From: Aliiruegeria lutimaris | GTDB lineage: Bacteria > Pseudomonadota > Alphaproteobacteria > Rhodobacterales > Rhodobacteraceae | Length of the DNA: 64,000 nucleotides | Direction: 5' to 3' | Assembly (NCBI RefSeq): GCF_900099935.1 | Contig: NZ_FNEK01000012.1 | Span: 34,065-98,064 of the forward strand | Shown: positions 38,143 through 47,462 of the stretch, one piece after another | How the letters are laid out: every line of letters begins with the position of its first letter | How positions within the stretch are numbered: position 1 is the first letter of the stretch | Translations under genes and position numbers: made by a program | Notes under the pieces: generated by a model | Told to the model about the DNA's origin: nothing | Seen by the model: only the letters and a program-made list of their open reading frames with translations | Databases searched by the model: none

Positions 38143-38365
38143 TCGCGGCATGCGCGGGACCAGATCCTAACAATCGGTAAACGTCCCGGTTGGCGCAGAG
38201 GCAGTCTCTTTACCAATCCCTGCAAATTTCCTCTCCATTCGACATTTCGCCGGAAGGGGACGCCATTGTTCCTGTTTCATGTTGAAGCGCGCTCGGGTTG
38301 GCCCTCTGCGATGGACAGCGCTCTCCGGTGGTCAGGGAATGAACCTTTAGGAAAGGGAAAACAGA

Positions 38366-38611
38366 ATGAGCAACTGGCAGTCCGAGGCCTTGGTGACCGA
38401 TGAATTTCCGCATTGGGCAAAGCCGGCGACGCTCGACGTGGATCCGGGCAGCGGCAGCGTGGAACTCGAACGCCGCAATTCGGCGAGCAACTGGGAAAGC
38501 TTCCAGTCCTTTGACACCGCCGGCGCCTACAAGGTCGAAGTGGTCAACTGCCCCGAAATGCGGGTGAGCACCACGGTGGATGCGATGTTCCGCTGGACGT
38601 GGAACGGCTGA
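38366..38611 (+). CDS. Small protein of unknown function (81 residues)
   Basis: The reading has a strong ribosome-binding site (AGGAAAGGG) and its own intrinsic terminator, so it is a real single-gene transcript. The protein has no signal peptide or membrane span. It is predicted mostly beta, with a Pro-Gly-Ser-Gly-Ser turn and evenly spaced aromatic residues (WQSEALV, NWESFQSFD, YKVEVVNCPEM, MFRWTWNG) and one Cys. It does not match a family I can name. The compact beta architecture recalls small virion or surface proteins, but this is only an impression. Confidence 0.75.
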   Translation: MSNWQSEALVTDEFPHWAKPATLDVDPGSGSVELERRNSASNWESFQSFDTAGAYKVEVVNCPEMRVSTTVDAMFRWTWNG

Positions 38612-38638
38612 GCCTTTGCGCGACGCGGACAAAAACCG

Positions 38639-38666
38639 GCCGGGCAGGTGAGATGCCCGGCTTTTT
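38639..38666 (+). terminator. Intrinsic terminator after the 81-residue protein gene
   Basis: GCCGGGCA and TGCCCGGC form an 8-bp stem with a 7-base loop, followed by TTTTT, 28 bp past the stop. AAAAACCG precedes it, so it can also stop minus-strand transcripts from the EVE-domain gene. Confidence 0.92.
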
Positions 38667-38699
38667 CTTGATTATCAGACGGGTATGGATGGCCGAGAA

Positions 38700-39119
38700 T
38701 CAGGGCTCTATTCCGCCCAGGGCGCAGACGATCCGCCACTCGTCTTCCCGAACCGGTTGAACCGACAGCCGTGAGTTCTTCAGCAGTGCCATCTCGGAGA
38801 GATCGGGATGTTCCCGGATCTCGGATAGCGTCACCGGACGGGACAGCGGTTCGACCGCGCGAATGTCCACGCATTCCCAGCGCTCGTCATCGGTGGTGCT
38901 GTCGGGATGCGCCTCGGCACAGATCTCGACGATGCCGACCACCGCCTTGTCCTTTTGCGAATGATAGAAGAAGCCGCGATCGCCCAGCTTCATCGCCCGC
39001 ATGTTGTTGCGCGCCTGGTAGTTGCGTACGCCATCCCATTCCTCTCCGGTCGCCCCCTTCGCCACCTGATCCTCCCAGGACCAGGTCGACGGCTCGGATT
39101 TGAACAGCCAGTAGGCCAT
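38700..39119 (-). CDS. EVE-domain protein
   Basis: 139 residues. The EVE (PUA-like) start MAYWLFKSEPSTWSWEDQ is diagnostic, with WDGVRNYQARNNMRAMKLGD and FFYHSQ following, which line the pocket that binds modified bases in nucleic acids. The start at 39119 overlaps the stop of the upstream YciI gene as ATGA. Some EVE proteins are linked to defence or RNA modification; nothing around here indicates that. The YciI-EVE pair is a common housekeeping arrangement in alphaproteobacteria. Confidence 0.92.
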   Translation of the reverse strand: MAYWLFKSEPSTWSWEDQVAKGATGEEWDGVRNYQARNNMRAMKLGDRGFFYHSQKDKAVVGIVEICAEAHPDSTTDDERWECVDIRAVEPLSRPVTLSEIREHPDLSEMALLKNSRLSVQPVREDEWRIVCALGGIEP

Positions 39120-39391
39120 CAGCCGATCACCCGGTTCCAGGGGATGATCTCGACGCTCTCGAACAGGTCGGCCTTGGCATAGGGATCGGCGGCCGCCCAT
39201 TCCTGGACCTGCGCGACGCTCTCGACATCGAAGATGACCAGCGAACCGCACATCTCGCCATTGGCGTTCAGCAGCGGGCCGGCCTGCGCCACGAGACCAC
39301 CGCTCTTGAGGTGCTCAACATGGGCGGCACGGTTCTTCAGCCGGGTGTCGAGGGCGCCGGCCTTGTCCTTGGCGATGAGTGCGACGAGCAT
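39119..39391 (-). CDS. YciI-family protein
   Basis: 90 residues with the ferredoxin-like YCII fold: MLVALIAKDK first strand, RAAHVEHLKSGGLVAQAGPL with the conserved His, DPYAKADLFESVEIIPWN at the end. The family's Asp-His pair is thought catalytic, but its reaction is undefined in most members. AAGGAG precedes ATG 39391. It is translationally coupled to the EVE-domain gene. Confidence 0.9.
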   Translation of the reverse strand: MLVALIAKDKAGALDTRLKNRAAHVEHLKSGGLVAQAGPLLNANGEMCGSLVIFDVESVAQVQEWAAADPYAKADLFESVEIIPWNRVIG

Positions 39392-39528
39392 CGTGATCTC
39401 CTTGAATCGGTTGGACGCACAATCTCGTGCAGGCCAACGCAAATCAAGAGCCGGGCCTCGGTAAATGGGGCCGTCATCGTCGCAACCTGGGCTGAACCCT
39501 GTCGGGCCAGCCCCGGTTTGGCCGTCAT

Positions 39529-40482
39529 TCAGAGAAGGTCGTTGAGCATGCGCATGGTCGAGGTCGGGTTGCGGCTCTTGTAGCGGGTGGCCATGTCTTC
39601 CTTGTCGATGCGCAGCGAGATTTCCTTGAGCTTGTTGGCAATCGCCGCCGCATCGGTGAAGACCTGCGGGCTCTCGTGCTCCTTGCAAACGATGTCGAAG
39701 GCGATCCAGTCGTCATAACCCAACCGCTCCAGCGTAAAGAACAGCTCGATGAATTCCCAAGTGTGCCAGGTGCCCGGCGTCAGGTCCCAGTCGCCGCGGG
39801 TGTCGTTGTCGTTGATGTGGACATAGAAGAGTCGGTTGCACTTGTGCAGCAGAGCCGCCGCCGCCGCCGGGTTCTCGTCGGCAAGGAAGCAGTGGCCGGC
39901 ATCGAGCGTCGCGCCCAGGTTATCCGCGCCGACGATATTGGCAAAGGCGATCAGCTCGCCCGCATTGCCGATCTGGCAGCGCACGCGCGGCTCGTTGATC
40001 TTGTATTCGATGCAGATCTTCATGTCCCGGTTATGGGCGCAGATCTGCTCGAAGCATTCGGCCGAATAGTCGAGCGCGGCGATCGGGTCGAGCTCGAACG
40101 GGTAGTCGAAGCCTTCGTTCAGCGGGCAGGTATGGAAGCGCGGCGCGCCCAGTTCGGCGGCAAGGTCGATGGCGCGTTTGGCCTCGTCCACGGCGGCCCG
40201 ACGCTCGGCGGGGTCTTCGGCGGTCCAGGCGCCGCGCAGCCAGCGATCATTGCGCACCGAGGCGAAATTGATCGCCGAGACGGCGAGGTTGTTGCGCTTC
40301 AGCGCTTCCTTGGTGGCCGCGATGTCGGAAGTGTCCGCCGGGCAGCGCAATTCTACCGCGCCGATTCCTTCGGCCGCGCCCGCCCGGTCGAGATGGGTTG
40401 GGGTATCCGCAGCATCCTGATAGACGAGGAAGCGGTTCTTGGTCTGCCCCAGAAAGAGGGTGATGATCGAGAGCTTGAGCAT
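39529..40482 (-). CDS. Sugar phosphate isomerase/epimerase-like TIM barrel
   Basis: 317 residues of the AP-endonuclease-2 superfamily. Metal ligands are visible: Glu in ICIEYKINEPRV, Asp/His in GATLDAGHCFLA, the FYVHINDNDTRGDWD segment with His and Asp, and FDIVCKEHESP near the end. The C-terminal tail (RYKSRNPTSTMRMLNDLL) is longer than usual. Members isomerise or dehydrate sugars such as inosose, xylulose or tagatose derivatives. The gene stands alone, with no sugar genes next to it, so the substrate is unknown. Confidence 0.85.
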   Translation of the reverse strand: MLKLSIITLFLGQTKNRFLVYQDAADTPTHLDRAGAAEGIGAVELRCPADTSDIAATKEALKRNNLAVSAINFASVRNDRWLRGAWTAEDPAERRAAVDEAKRAIDLAAELGAPRFHTCPLNEGFDYPFELDPIAALDYSAECFEQICAHNRDMKICIEYKINEPRVRCQIGNAGELIAFANIVGADNLGATLDAGHCFLADENPAAAAALLHKCNRLFYVHINDNDTRGDWDLTPGTWHTWEFIELFFTLERLGYDDWIAFDIVCKEHESPQVFTDAAAIANKLKEISLRIDKEDMATRYKSRNPTSTMRMLNDLL

Positions 40483-40739
40483 GACGGGTCCCTTGGTTTC
40501 CTCGCATTTTCGGCGCGCCTGTCGCGCATACTACAGCGCATACATAAAAATCTTCAATGCGGCATCTGCGCGTTCACGAGATTTCCGTCGAAAAAGTAAT
40601 GTTCAATAATGCACACATACTGCAGAAATCCGCAGTCTTATGCATCCGCAAACAGTACCCATCTCTTTCTCATCGAAGGCGGACAGACAAACCGCCGACA
40701 GAGAAACGAGACACAAAGTACACGTGAAAGGACCAAAAG

Positions 40740-41219
40740 ATGAAACGTTTTGCGCTCGCAACCTCCGCCCTGCTGACCCTTGCCGTTGCCGCACCGGCCT
40801 TTGCGAGCGACCAACTCGCAACCGTTCTCGGCGTTCAGGGACAGGGTTTTTCCCAGTCCGAGCTGATCCAGCTCAAGGCCGCCAATGACGATGGCGACGC
40901 CACCCGCATCAACTTCCTGCTGGAAAATGGCGGCGCAGCGAGTGTTACCGCCTCCACCAAGAGCGCGGCCGAACCCGGCGTGCAGCAGTTGGCCGCAAGC
41001 CTCGGCGTGAATGCTGCCGATTACAGCCGTGGCGAACTGGTCGCCTTGAAAGCCGCTCTCGATGACGGCGACTCCGCGCGGATCAACGCGTTGCGCGATC
41101 AGGCCGCGAAGACACATCTGGAGCCTTCCCCGGCCTGGACCCAGCTTGCCAGCTCGCTTGGTATGGACGCCACGACCTCCAGCCCTGCCGTTCTGGTCCT
41201 CGAGCATGGTGAAGACTGA
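40740..41219 (+). CDS. Secreted protein with internal repeats, unknown function
   Basis: 159 residues. A signal peptide ends FASD near residue 23. Two copies of a roughly 36-residue unit follow: residues 26-61 (LATVLGVQGQGFSQSEL..LKAANDDGDATRIN) and 84-119 (LAASLGVNAADYSRGEL..LKAALDDGDSARIN). A decayed third copy starts near 137 (LASSLGMDA). Each unit looks like two helices with an acidic D-D-G-D turn that could bind a cation, although it is not a canonical EF-hand. AAAGGA precedes the ATG and an intrinsic terminator follows, so it is a single-gene, probably well-expressed transcript. Confidence 0.85.
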   Translation: MKRFALATSALLTLAVAAPAFASDQLATVLGVQGQGFSQSELIQLKAANDDGDATRINFLLENGGAASVTASTKSAAEPGVQQLAASLGVNAADYSRGELVALKAALDDGDSARINALRDQAAKTHLEPSPAWTQLASSLGMDATTSSPAVLVLEHGED

Positions 41220-41268
41220 GGTCAGCTAGATCCGGGTAATGCCCTGAGAAATGGCTCAATGGCGATCC

Positions 41269-41296
41269 GGCCCGGTGCGAAAGCGCCGGGCCTTTT
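41269..41296 (+). terminator. Intrinsic terminator after the repeat-protein gene
   Basis: GGCCCGGTGC-GAAA-GCGCCGGGCC followed by TTTT: a 10-bp stem with one G-U/T-G wobble pair and a stable GNRA-type tetraloop, 50 bp past the stop. Confidence 0.92.
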
Positions 41297-41372
41297 CATG
41301 TCTTCCGCGCCGTAGGCCGGTTGGAACGGTCGTGCTACACCGGATCGCGTGACACAGGTGGAGCGGCTGAAA

Positions 41373-41807
41373 ATGTATGACGAGACGAGTCTGGAACGTT
41401 TCATCGAGGCGCAGGAAGGACGTTGGTCCGATGCCATGTCCGAAGTCGATGCAGGCCTCAAGCAGGGCCATTGGATGTGGTTCATCTACCCGCAGCTGCG
41501 CGGGCTGGGTCACAGCCATCGGGCGCAGTATTTCGGTATTTCGGGTACCGAGGAGGCCCGCCGTTACCTTGCACATTCGCTGCTCGGTCCGCGGCTGATC
41601 GAGTCCTTCGAACGCCTGAAACCGCATGCGGGACAGTCGGTTGAACGGATCTTCGGTGATGTCGATGCCTGCAAGCTGCAATCCTGCGCAACGCTATTCG
41701 CTGCCGTGGCCAACGATCCCGGCCCCTTCGATACCGTTCTGGAGAGCTTTTTCGGCGATGAGCGTTGCCCCCTGACGCTGGACATGCTGGCAGCGGAGGA
41801 CCGGTAA
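41373..41807 (+). CDS. DUF1810 family protein
   Basis: About 144 residues from ATG 41373, which has GGTGGAG upstream; an in-frame GTG at 41349 is an alternative. The family start FIEAQEGRWSDAMSEVDAGL, then GHWMWFIYPQLRGLGHSHRAQYFGI and SATLFA-type KLQSCATLFAAV are characteristic of DUF1810, an all-helical family of unknown cellular role. No obvious operon partner. Confidence 0.9.
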   Translation: MYDETSLERFIEAQEGRWSDAMSEVDAGLKQGHWMWFIYPQLRGLGHSHRAQYFGISGTEEARRYLAHSLLGPRLIESFERLKPHAGQSVERIFGDVDACKLQSCATLFAAVANDPGPFDTVLESFFGDERCPLTLDMLAAEDR

Positions 41808-41877
41808 CCGCCGGCGCACCGGCTCGTGGCGAAATCCGGCCTTCCCAATCGGCAAGCACTCTCGCATACAGAGCGGT

Positions 41878-42750
41878 ATGGAACGCACTCTTCTGACACT
41901 TGGACACGGCTATTCGGCGCGGGTTCTGGCGCGGCATCTCGTGGAACGCGGATGGCGCGTGATCGGAACGACCCGTACCGGGGAAGAAGCCGCAAAGTTG
42001 GCCGATACCGGCATCGAAATCCATATCTGGCCGGGTTGCGAGCTTGAGCCCCTGCTGGCGCAGGCCAGCCATGTGCTCCTCTCCGCCGGGCCCGACGCGG
42101 AGGGCGATCCCTTCCTGCCCCATGTTTCCGACGCGCTCTGCGAGAGGCCGCCGCAATGGCTGGGCTACCTTTCCACCGTCGGTGTCTATGGCGATCACGC
42201 GGGCGGCTGGGTCGACGAGAATGCGCCGCTCGCCCCCTCCACCCGGCGCGGCAAGCTCAGGGTCGAGGCGGAACAGGCCTGGCAAGCGCTCGCAGCCCGG
42301 TGCGAACTGCCGCTACACATCTTTCGCCTTGCTGGAATTTACGGCCCGGGACGCGGACCCTTTGCAAAGCTGCGCGCGGGAACGGCGCGTCGGATCATCA
42401 AGCCCGGCCAGGTGTTTTCGCGCATCCATGTCGAGGATATCGCGCAGATACTCATTGCCTCGATGGAACGGCCCAACCCGGGCGCCGTCTATAATGTCTG
42501 CGACAACGAGCCCGCGCCGCCGCAGGACGTGATCGCCCATGCCGCAGAGCTGCTCGGCCTGCCTGTGCCGCCCGATACACCCTTCGAGGCCGCCGATTTC
42601 AGCCCCATGGCCCGCAGTTTCTATGCAGAGAGCAAAAAGGTTCGCAATGACCGGATCCGTGAGGAACTTGGGGTTGCCCTCCGTTATCCTGATTACCGGA
42701 GCGGGTTGGCAGCGCTCTTGAAAGCGGAGGAAGAGCAGGCCGAAAGATGA
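41878..42750 (+). CDS. Atypical SDR / NAD-dependent epimerase family protein (YeeZ-like)
   Basis: 290 residues. The N-terminal nucleotide-binding motif is TLGHGYSARVLARHL, a G-x-G-Y-x-A variant seen in YeeZ-like proteins. YLSTVGVYGDHAGGWVDE carries the Ser/Tyr region, HIFRLAGIYGPGRGP follows, and SRIHVEDIAQILIASM near residue 182 is shared with extended SDRs. The substrate is unknown. Its last codons overlap the next gene as ATGA, coupling it to a small exported protein. Confidence 0.88.
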   Translation: MERTLLTLGHGYSARVLARHLVERGWRVIGTTRTGEEAAKLADTGIEIHIWPGCELEPLLAQASHVLLSAGPDAEGDPFLPHVSDALCERPPQWLGYLSTVGVYGDHAGGWVDENAPLAPSTRRGKLRVEAEQAWQALAARCELPLHIFRLAGIYGPGRGPFAKLRAGTARRIIKPGQVFSRIHVEDIAQILIASMERPNPGAVYNVCDNEPAPPQDVIAHAAELLGLPVPPDTPFEAADFSPMARSFYAESKKVRNDRIREELGVALRYPDYRSGLAALLKAEEEQAER

Positions 42751-43331
42751 CGGCGCGCGCGGGCCCTCCTGTCGCCGCAATCGTCATCTTGCTGGTCTTC
42801 GCGCATCTTGCGCCGGCATTGGCCCAATCAGCAACAGCCCCGCACGGGCTGGCCTGGAACCGCACCGGGCTACCCGCCGTCTTTCCCTTGCAGGTGAAAA
42901 CGCGCGAAGGGCAGGATCTTTTCCTGACGCTCGAGAATGCAACCACGGGCGCAGAGGCCATGGGTGCGAATATCGAAAGCGGACGATTCTTCAAGCTGCT
43001 CGTGCCGCCCGGGACGTACCGGCTCCGGTTCGATCCGACGGGTCGGGACGCAATTGGCAAGGAGGCGTTTCTGTTGCCTGAACCTTTGAGCTTCGAAATA
43101 CGTGGCAGCGCGAAAAAGGCTGGTCACCTCGTCGATATTACCGGGCTCTCGGTGAACCGTCCCAACGGTGCGGAAATCCGCCCGCAATCGATCTGCCAGG
43201 TCCTTGAGCAGGATTTCGAGCCGCGTTTCCCCGGACAGGAGTTCAACGACTCCGGCACGCTGCTACCGGACCGGCCACGTGACTGGTCCGGGTATCCAGG
43301 AGTGAATATCCGGGCCTATTACTGCGACTGA
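42747..43331 (+). CDS. Exported protein of unknown function
   Basis: 194 residues. An N-terminal hydrophobic signal (VAAIVILLVFAHLAPALAQ) predicts export, with cleavage after ALA. The mature part contains a short beta-rich segment resembling a carboxypeptidase-regulatory-like fold (FFKLLVPPGTYRLRFDP), a common way to write a surface or lipoprotein Ig-like strand pair. Two cysteines (SICQV and the C-terminal YYCD) could form a disulfide. Translationally coupled to the upstream epimerase-like gene; it ends 17 bp from the convergent dxs stop. Confidence 0.8.
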   Translation: MTARAGPPVAAIVILLVFAHLAPALAQSATAPHGLAWNRTGLPAVFPLQVKTREGQDLFLTLENATTGAEAMGANIESGRFFKLLVPPGTYRLRFDPTGRDAIGKEAFLLPEPLSFEIRGSAKKAGHLVDITGLSVNRPNGAEIRPQSICQVLEQDFEPRFPGQEFNDSGTLLPDRPRDWSGYPGVNIRAYYCD

Positions 43332-43348
43332 GGCGAGACCGGCCCGGC

Positions 43349-45283
43349 TCAGCCCGACGCGCTTGCCGCTCCGATGCGGGCGACCCCGATCACGTCCAGA
43401 ACCTTGGCTTCGATATCCTCGGCATTCATGCCGGCGACGGCATACATGTCCTTGGGCGAGGCCTGGTCGATGAAGGTATCGGGCAGCACCATGGAGCGGA
43501 ACTTCAACCCGTGATCGAAGACGCCCTCCTCGGCCAGAAGCTGGGCGACATGGGAGCCGAAACCGCCGATGGCGCCTTCCTCGATGGTGATCAGCGCTTC
43601 ATGGCGCCGGACGAGATCCAGGATCAGGTCGCGGTCCAAAGGCTTTGCGAAGCGGGCATCGGCCACGGTCGGGTTGATGCCGCGGCGGGCGAGGTTCTCG
43701 GCGGCCAGTTCCACTTCCTGAAGGCGCGTGCCGAAGGACAGTATGGCAACACCACTGCCCTCCCGAATGATCCGGCCCTTGCCGATTTCCAGCACTTCGC
43801 CGTGTTCGGGCATGTCCACGCCGACACCCTCACCGCGCGGGAAACGGAAGGCAATCGGTCCCTCGTCATGCGCAACGGCAGTGGCGATCATGTGCTTCAG
43901 CTCGGCCTCGTCGGCTGCGGCCATCACCACCATGCCCGGCAGGTTGCTCAGGAACGCGATGTCGAAGGCACCCGCATGGGTCGCGCCATCGGCTCCGACC
44001 AGCCCGGCGCGGTCGATCGCGAAACGAACCGGCAAGCGCTGGATGCAGACATCATGCACGACCTGGTCGTAGCCACGTTGCAGGAAGGTCGAATAGAGCG
44101 CGCAGAACGGCTTCAGCCCGCCTGCGGCCTGACCGGCGGCAAAGGTCACCGCGTGCTGCTCGGCAATGCCAACGTCGAAACACCGGCTCGGATAACGCTC
44201 CGCGAACAGGTTCAACCCGGTCCCGTCCGGCATGGCGGCGGTGATCGCGGTGATCCTGTCGTCTTCCGCGGCGTGCTGCAGCAGCGCCTCGGCAAAGACC
44301 TTGGTATAGCTCGGCGCGTTGCTCGGCGCCTTTTTCTGCGTGCCGGTCACGACATCGAACTTGGCCACGCCGTGGCCCTTGTCCGAGGCTTTCTCGGCCG
44401 GTGCGTAGCCCTTGCCCTTCTTGGTGATCGCGTGGATCAGCACCGGCCCGTCCGCGCGCGCCTTCACCGTGCGCAGCACCGAGAGCAGCATATCCATGTC
44501 ATGCCCGTCGATCGGGCCGACATATTCGAAGCCGAGTTCTTCGAATAGCGTGCCGCCGATGGTGACATGCTTGACCATGTCCCGCGCCCGCTTGGCGCCT
44601 TCGTAGAAGGGTTCGGGAAGGAAACTGAGCGCGCCCTTGGCGGCGGCCTTCAGATCCTGGAAGGGCGCACCGGCATAGAGACGCGAGAGATAGGATGATA
44701 GCGCACCGACGGGCGGCGCGATGGACATCTCGTTATCGTTCAGGATCACGATCAGGCGCTTGTCGAGGTGGCCCGCATTGTTCATCGCTTCGAAGGCCAT
44801 GCCGGCGCTCATCGCACCGTCGCCGATCACGGCGATCGCGTCTCCCAGCCCCTCTTCGGTCACTCCGCCCAGATCACGTGCGGTGGCAAAGCCGAGCGCG
44901 GCGGAGATCGAGGTCGAGCTATGGGCGGCGCCGAACGGGTCATAGGGCGACTCTGAGCGCTTGGTGAAGCCGCTCAAGCCGTCCTTCTGGCGCAGGGTGC
45001 GGATACGGTCCCGGCGTCCGGTCAGGATCTTGTGCGGATAGCATTGGTGCGACACGTCCCAGATCAGCTTGTCGCGCGGGGTATCAAAGACGGCGTGAAT
45101 GGCCACGGTCAGTTCCACCACGCCCAACCCCGCGCCCAGATGTCCGCCCGTCTCGCTCACCGCGCTGATTGTCTCGGCGCGCAGCTCGTCGGCGAGCTTT
45201 ACCAGCTCGGCATTGCTGAAATGCTTCAGATCCGCCGGGCTATCGACCCGATCAAGAAGCGGTGTGACAGGTTTCATCACCAT
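43349..45283 (-). CDS. dxs: 1-deoxy-D-xylulose-5-phosphate synthase
   Basis: 644 residues, full length. Thiamine-diphosphate-enzyme motifs are [51 protein letters not shown] with NDNEMSI as the Mg/TPP motif, catalytic Glu in [15 protein letters not shown], and [14 protein letters not shown]. It condenses pyruvate with glyceraldehyde-3-phosphate in the first committed step of the MEP isoprenoid pathway. GGAGGG precedes ATG 45283; MKPV two codons on is the alternative. It ends the minus-strand run HDAC-xseB-ispA-dxs, the standard alphaproteobacterial order. Confidence 0.97.
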   Translation of the reverse strand: MVMKPVTPLLDRVDSPADLKHFSNAELVKLADELRAETISAVSETGGHLGAGLGVVELTVAIHAVFDTPRDKLIWDVSHQCYPHKILTGRRDRIRTLRQKDGLSGFTKRSESPYDPFGAAHSSTSISAALGFATARDLGGVTEEGLGDAIAVIGDGAMSAGMAFEAMNNAGHLDKRLIVILNDNEMSIAPPVGALSSYLSRLYAGAPFQDLKAAAKGALSFLPEPFYEGAKRARDMVKHVTIGGTLFEELGFEYVGPIDGHDMDMLLSVLRTVKARADGPVLIHAITKKGKGYAPAEKASDKGHGVAKFDVVTGTQKKAPSNAPSYTKVFAEALLQHAAEDDRITAITAAMPDGTGLNLFAERYPSRCFDVGIAEQHAVTFAAGQAAGGLKPFCALYSTFLQRGYDQVVHDVCIQRLPVRFAIDRAGLVGADGATHAGAFDIAFLSNLPGMVVMAAADEAELKHMIATAVAHDEGPIAFRFPRGEGVGVDMPEHGEVLEIGKGRIIREGSGVAILSFGTRLQEVELAAENLARRGINPTVADARFAKPLDRDLILDLVRRHEALITIEEGAIGGFGSHVAQLLAEEGVFDHGLKFRSMVLPDTFIDQASPKDMYAVAGMNAEDIEAKVLDVIGVARIGAASASG

Positions 45284-45337
45284 GGCTCGGCCCTCCGCTG
45301 GCCGCAGCTTCCCGGCGGCCCTTGGGGGCAGCCGTGT

Positions 45338-46210
45338 TCATTTTTCGCGCGCGATAACGAAACGAGCGGTCTGCCGCAAGCTTTCGGCGCGCGCACCATA
45401 AGCGGATAACGCCTCTTCGGCCTCCTCCACAAGGGCCCGTGCCCGCGACTTGGCGCCCTCCAGCCCCAGCAGCGAGACGAAAGTGGCCTTGCCGGCATCG
45501 GCATCCTTGCGCAATGCCTTGCCCGCGGTGGCGGCGTCGCCCTCCACGTCCAAGATGTCGTCCGCGATCTGAAAGGCAAGTCCGAGCGCGGTCGCGTACC
45601 GCGTGAGCGGTGCCGGATCGGCCTTGGCCAGGCGCGCGCCCGCCTCCGCCGACCAACGGATCAGCGCGCCGGTCTTGTTGGCCTGCAACTCGGTTATCTG
45701 TTCAAGCGTGTAGGGCGCGGTGGCGGTTTCCGCCGCGATATCCTGCGCCTGACCAAGAACCATGCCCTGCGCCCCGGCGGCCTTTGCCATCGAGGCGACG
45801 AGGTCCACCCGCACCTCCGCGTCACGCGAACAGGTCGGACGCGACAGCAGCTCGAACGCCAATGTCTGCAATGCATCGCCGGCAAGGATCGCCGTTGCGT
45901 CGTCCCATTTTACATGCACCGTTAGCTGACCCCGACGAAGGCTGTCGTCATCCATCGCCGGCAGGTCGTCATGAACCAGCGAATAGGCATGCACCGCCTC
46001 GATGGCCGCTGCCGCCCAGATCGCCTGCTCCTGAGGAATTTCGTGCAAAGCGGCGCTTTCCAGAACGAGGAACCCGCGTAGCCCCTTGCCGCCACCCACA
46101 GCGTAGCGCATCGCCTCTATCACGGGCTGTGCGGCATAGCCCTGCAACTCCTCCAGGAGGCAGGCCTGAACGCGGTCCGCGGCGGCCGCCAGCGCGTCGC
46201 GATAGGTCAT
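45338..46210 (-). CDS. ispA: Polyprenyl (farnesyl/geranylgeranyl) diphosphate synthase
   Basis: 290 residues. It has GGGKGLRGFLVLES, the first aspartate-rich motif LVHDDLPAMDDD, the Lys-Thr pair NKTGALI, and the second aspartate-rich motif AFQIADDILDVEGD. Chain-extending E-type prenyltransferase; the residues before the first DDxxD favour a C15-type product, but product length is inferred. Its ATG overlaps the xseB stop (46207-46210). It works with the downstream dxs in isoprenoid synthesis. Confidence 0.94.
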   Translation of the reverse strand: MTYRDALAAAADRVQACLLEELQGYAAQPVIEAMRYAVGGGKGLRGFLVLESAALHEIPQEQAIWAAAAIEAVHAYSLVHDDLPAMDDDSLRRGQLTVHVKWDDATAILAGDALQTLAFELLSRPTCSRDAEVRVDLVASMAKAAGAQGMVLGQAQDIAAETATAPYTLEQITELQANKTGALIRWSAEAGARLAKADPAPLTRYATALGLAFQIADDILDVEGDAATAGKALRKDADAGKATFVSLLGLEGAKSRARALVEEAEEALSAYGARAESLRQTARFVIAREK

Positions 46211-46449
46211 TGGGCGTCGAAGGCTTTCGTTCCGGTCGGGTTGCCGGCGGCATCGGTCGTGATCGCCGCGACCTTTTCCTCGGCCGCCTGCAGCTTGGCC
46301 TCGCAGCGCTTGCGCAACGCGTCTCCGCGTTCGTAGAGCTGGATCGATTCCTCCAGCGCCACCTGGCCGTTTTCCAGCTTCTGAACCACCTGCTCCAGTT
46401 CGGCCATGGCCTGCTCGAAGCTCATCTTCTCGACGGGTGTATCGTTCAT
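46207..46449 (-). CDS. xseB: Exodeoxyribonuclease VII small subunit
   Basis: 80 residues, the usual size. The conserved FEQAMAELEQVVQKLENGQVALEESIQLYERG block forms the two-helix coiled hairpin of XseB (read here as FEQAMAELEQVVQKLENG and ALEESIQLYERG). It binds XseA to make exonuclease VII. Overlaps ispA downstream and the amidohydrolase gene upstream by 4 bp each. Confidence 0.96.
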   Translation of the reverse strand: MNDTPVEKMSFEQAMAELEQVVQKLENGQVALEESIQLYERGDALRKRCEAKLQAAEEKVAAITTDAAGNPTGTKAFDAQ

Positions 46450-47381
46450 GCGCCTCGCTCCATCAGCACTTTTACATGGGCCGCCGTCGAAGCGGCCAGC
46501 GACTCCAGATCATAGCCGCCCTCCAAAGTCGAGACCACGCGCCCGCCGGCATGTTTGTCGGCGATATCGCAAATCTTCTCTGTCACCCATACGAAATCCT
46601 CCACATCGAAATTCAGCTGGGCCAGCGGATCGTCCTTGTGGGCGTCGAAGCCGGCCGAGATCAGCACGAGTTCCGGCTGGAAATCGTCGAGGGCGGGCAG
46701 GATCTGCTCCTCCATGATCTTCCGGAAGGCCGCGCCGTCGGACATCGGCGGCAGCGGCGCGTTGATGATATTGTCATGCGCGCCGGTCTCGCGCGGCTCG
46801 CCGGTGCCCGGATAGAGCGGCATCTGGTGGGTCGAACAGAACAGGATGCGCGGCTCGTCCCACAGCAGATCCTGCGTGCCATTCCCGTGATGCACGTCGA
46901 AATCGATGATCGCCACCCGTTCCAGCCCATAGTGATCGAGCGCCCGTTTGGCGCCGATGGACACGTTGCCGAACAGGCAGAAGCCCATCGGGGTCACCCT
47001 CTCCGCATGGTGCCCCGGCGGTCGAATCGCGCAGAAGGCGTTCTTGACCTCACCCGCCATGACCGCGTCGACGGCCGAAACCACTGCTCCGACGGCCCGC
47101 AGCGCGGCCACGAGCGAGCCCGCCATCACATGCGTATCCGCATCCAGTGAAACATATCCCTCGGCGGGAATCGCGGCCTCGATTGCCGCGACATGGGCCT
47201 CGGGATGAACGCGGAGCAGCTCGGAACGCTCGGCCAAGGGGGCCTCGCGCCGGTCCAGCGCGTCGAAGGCCGGGTCTTCCAGGGCCTTCCAGATCGCCCG
47301 CAACCTGTCCGCGCGCTCCGAATGTCCTTCGGGGGTTTCGTGCTCAAGGCAATCGGAATGTGTGAAAAGCGCTGTGGTCAT
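46446..47381 (-). CDS. Histone deacetylase-family amidohydrolase
   Basis: 311 residues. Zinc-hydrolase motifs are complete: RPPGHHAE (His-His charge relay), IIDFDVHHGNGTQD (zinc Asp and His), STHQMPLYPGTGE, LISAGFDAHKDDPLA (zinc Asp) and EGGYD with the C-terminal active-site Gly/Tyr. Bacterial members deacetylate acetylpolyamines or small amides; its place before xseB-ispA-dxs is widely conserved in alphaproteobacteria although the substrate is unclear. Start 47381 is chosen with GGAAGGG upstream. Confidence 0.93.
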   Translation of the reverse strand: MTTALFTHSDCLEHETPEGHSERADRLRAIWKALEDPAFDALDRREAPLAERSELLRVHPEAHVAAIEAAIPAEGYVSLDADTHVMAGSLVAALRAVGAVVSAVDAVMAGEVKNAFCAIRPPGHHAERVTPMGFCLFGNVSIGAKRALDHYGLERVAIIDFDVHHGNGTQDLLWDEPRILFCSTHQMPLYPGTGEPRETGAHDNIINAPLPPMSDGAAFRKIMEEQILPALDDFQPELVLISAGFDAHKDDPLAQLNFDVEDFVWVTEKICDIADKHAGGRVVSTLEGGYDLESLAASTAAHVKVLMERGA

Positions 47382-47462
47382 TGCAGACCCTTCCATGTTC
47401 GGCCTCAATCCATTTGCCGACGGCAGAACCGGCGACATTCTTGCGTCCGGCGCCCGATGCGG

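Noticed and set aside
38700..39119. EVE-domain protein as part of a defence island
   Set aside because: Its only partner is a YciI-family gene and no defence-associated genes lie nearby.
40541..40640. CTGC...GCAG and other short symmetric sequences before the repeat-protein gene
   Set aside because: Arms are only four bases and no promoter spacing supports them.
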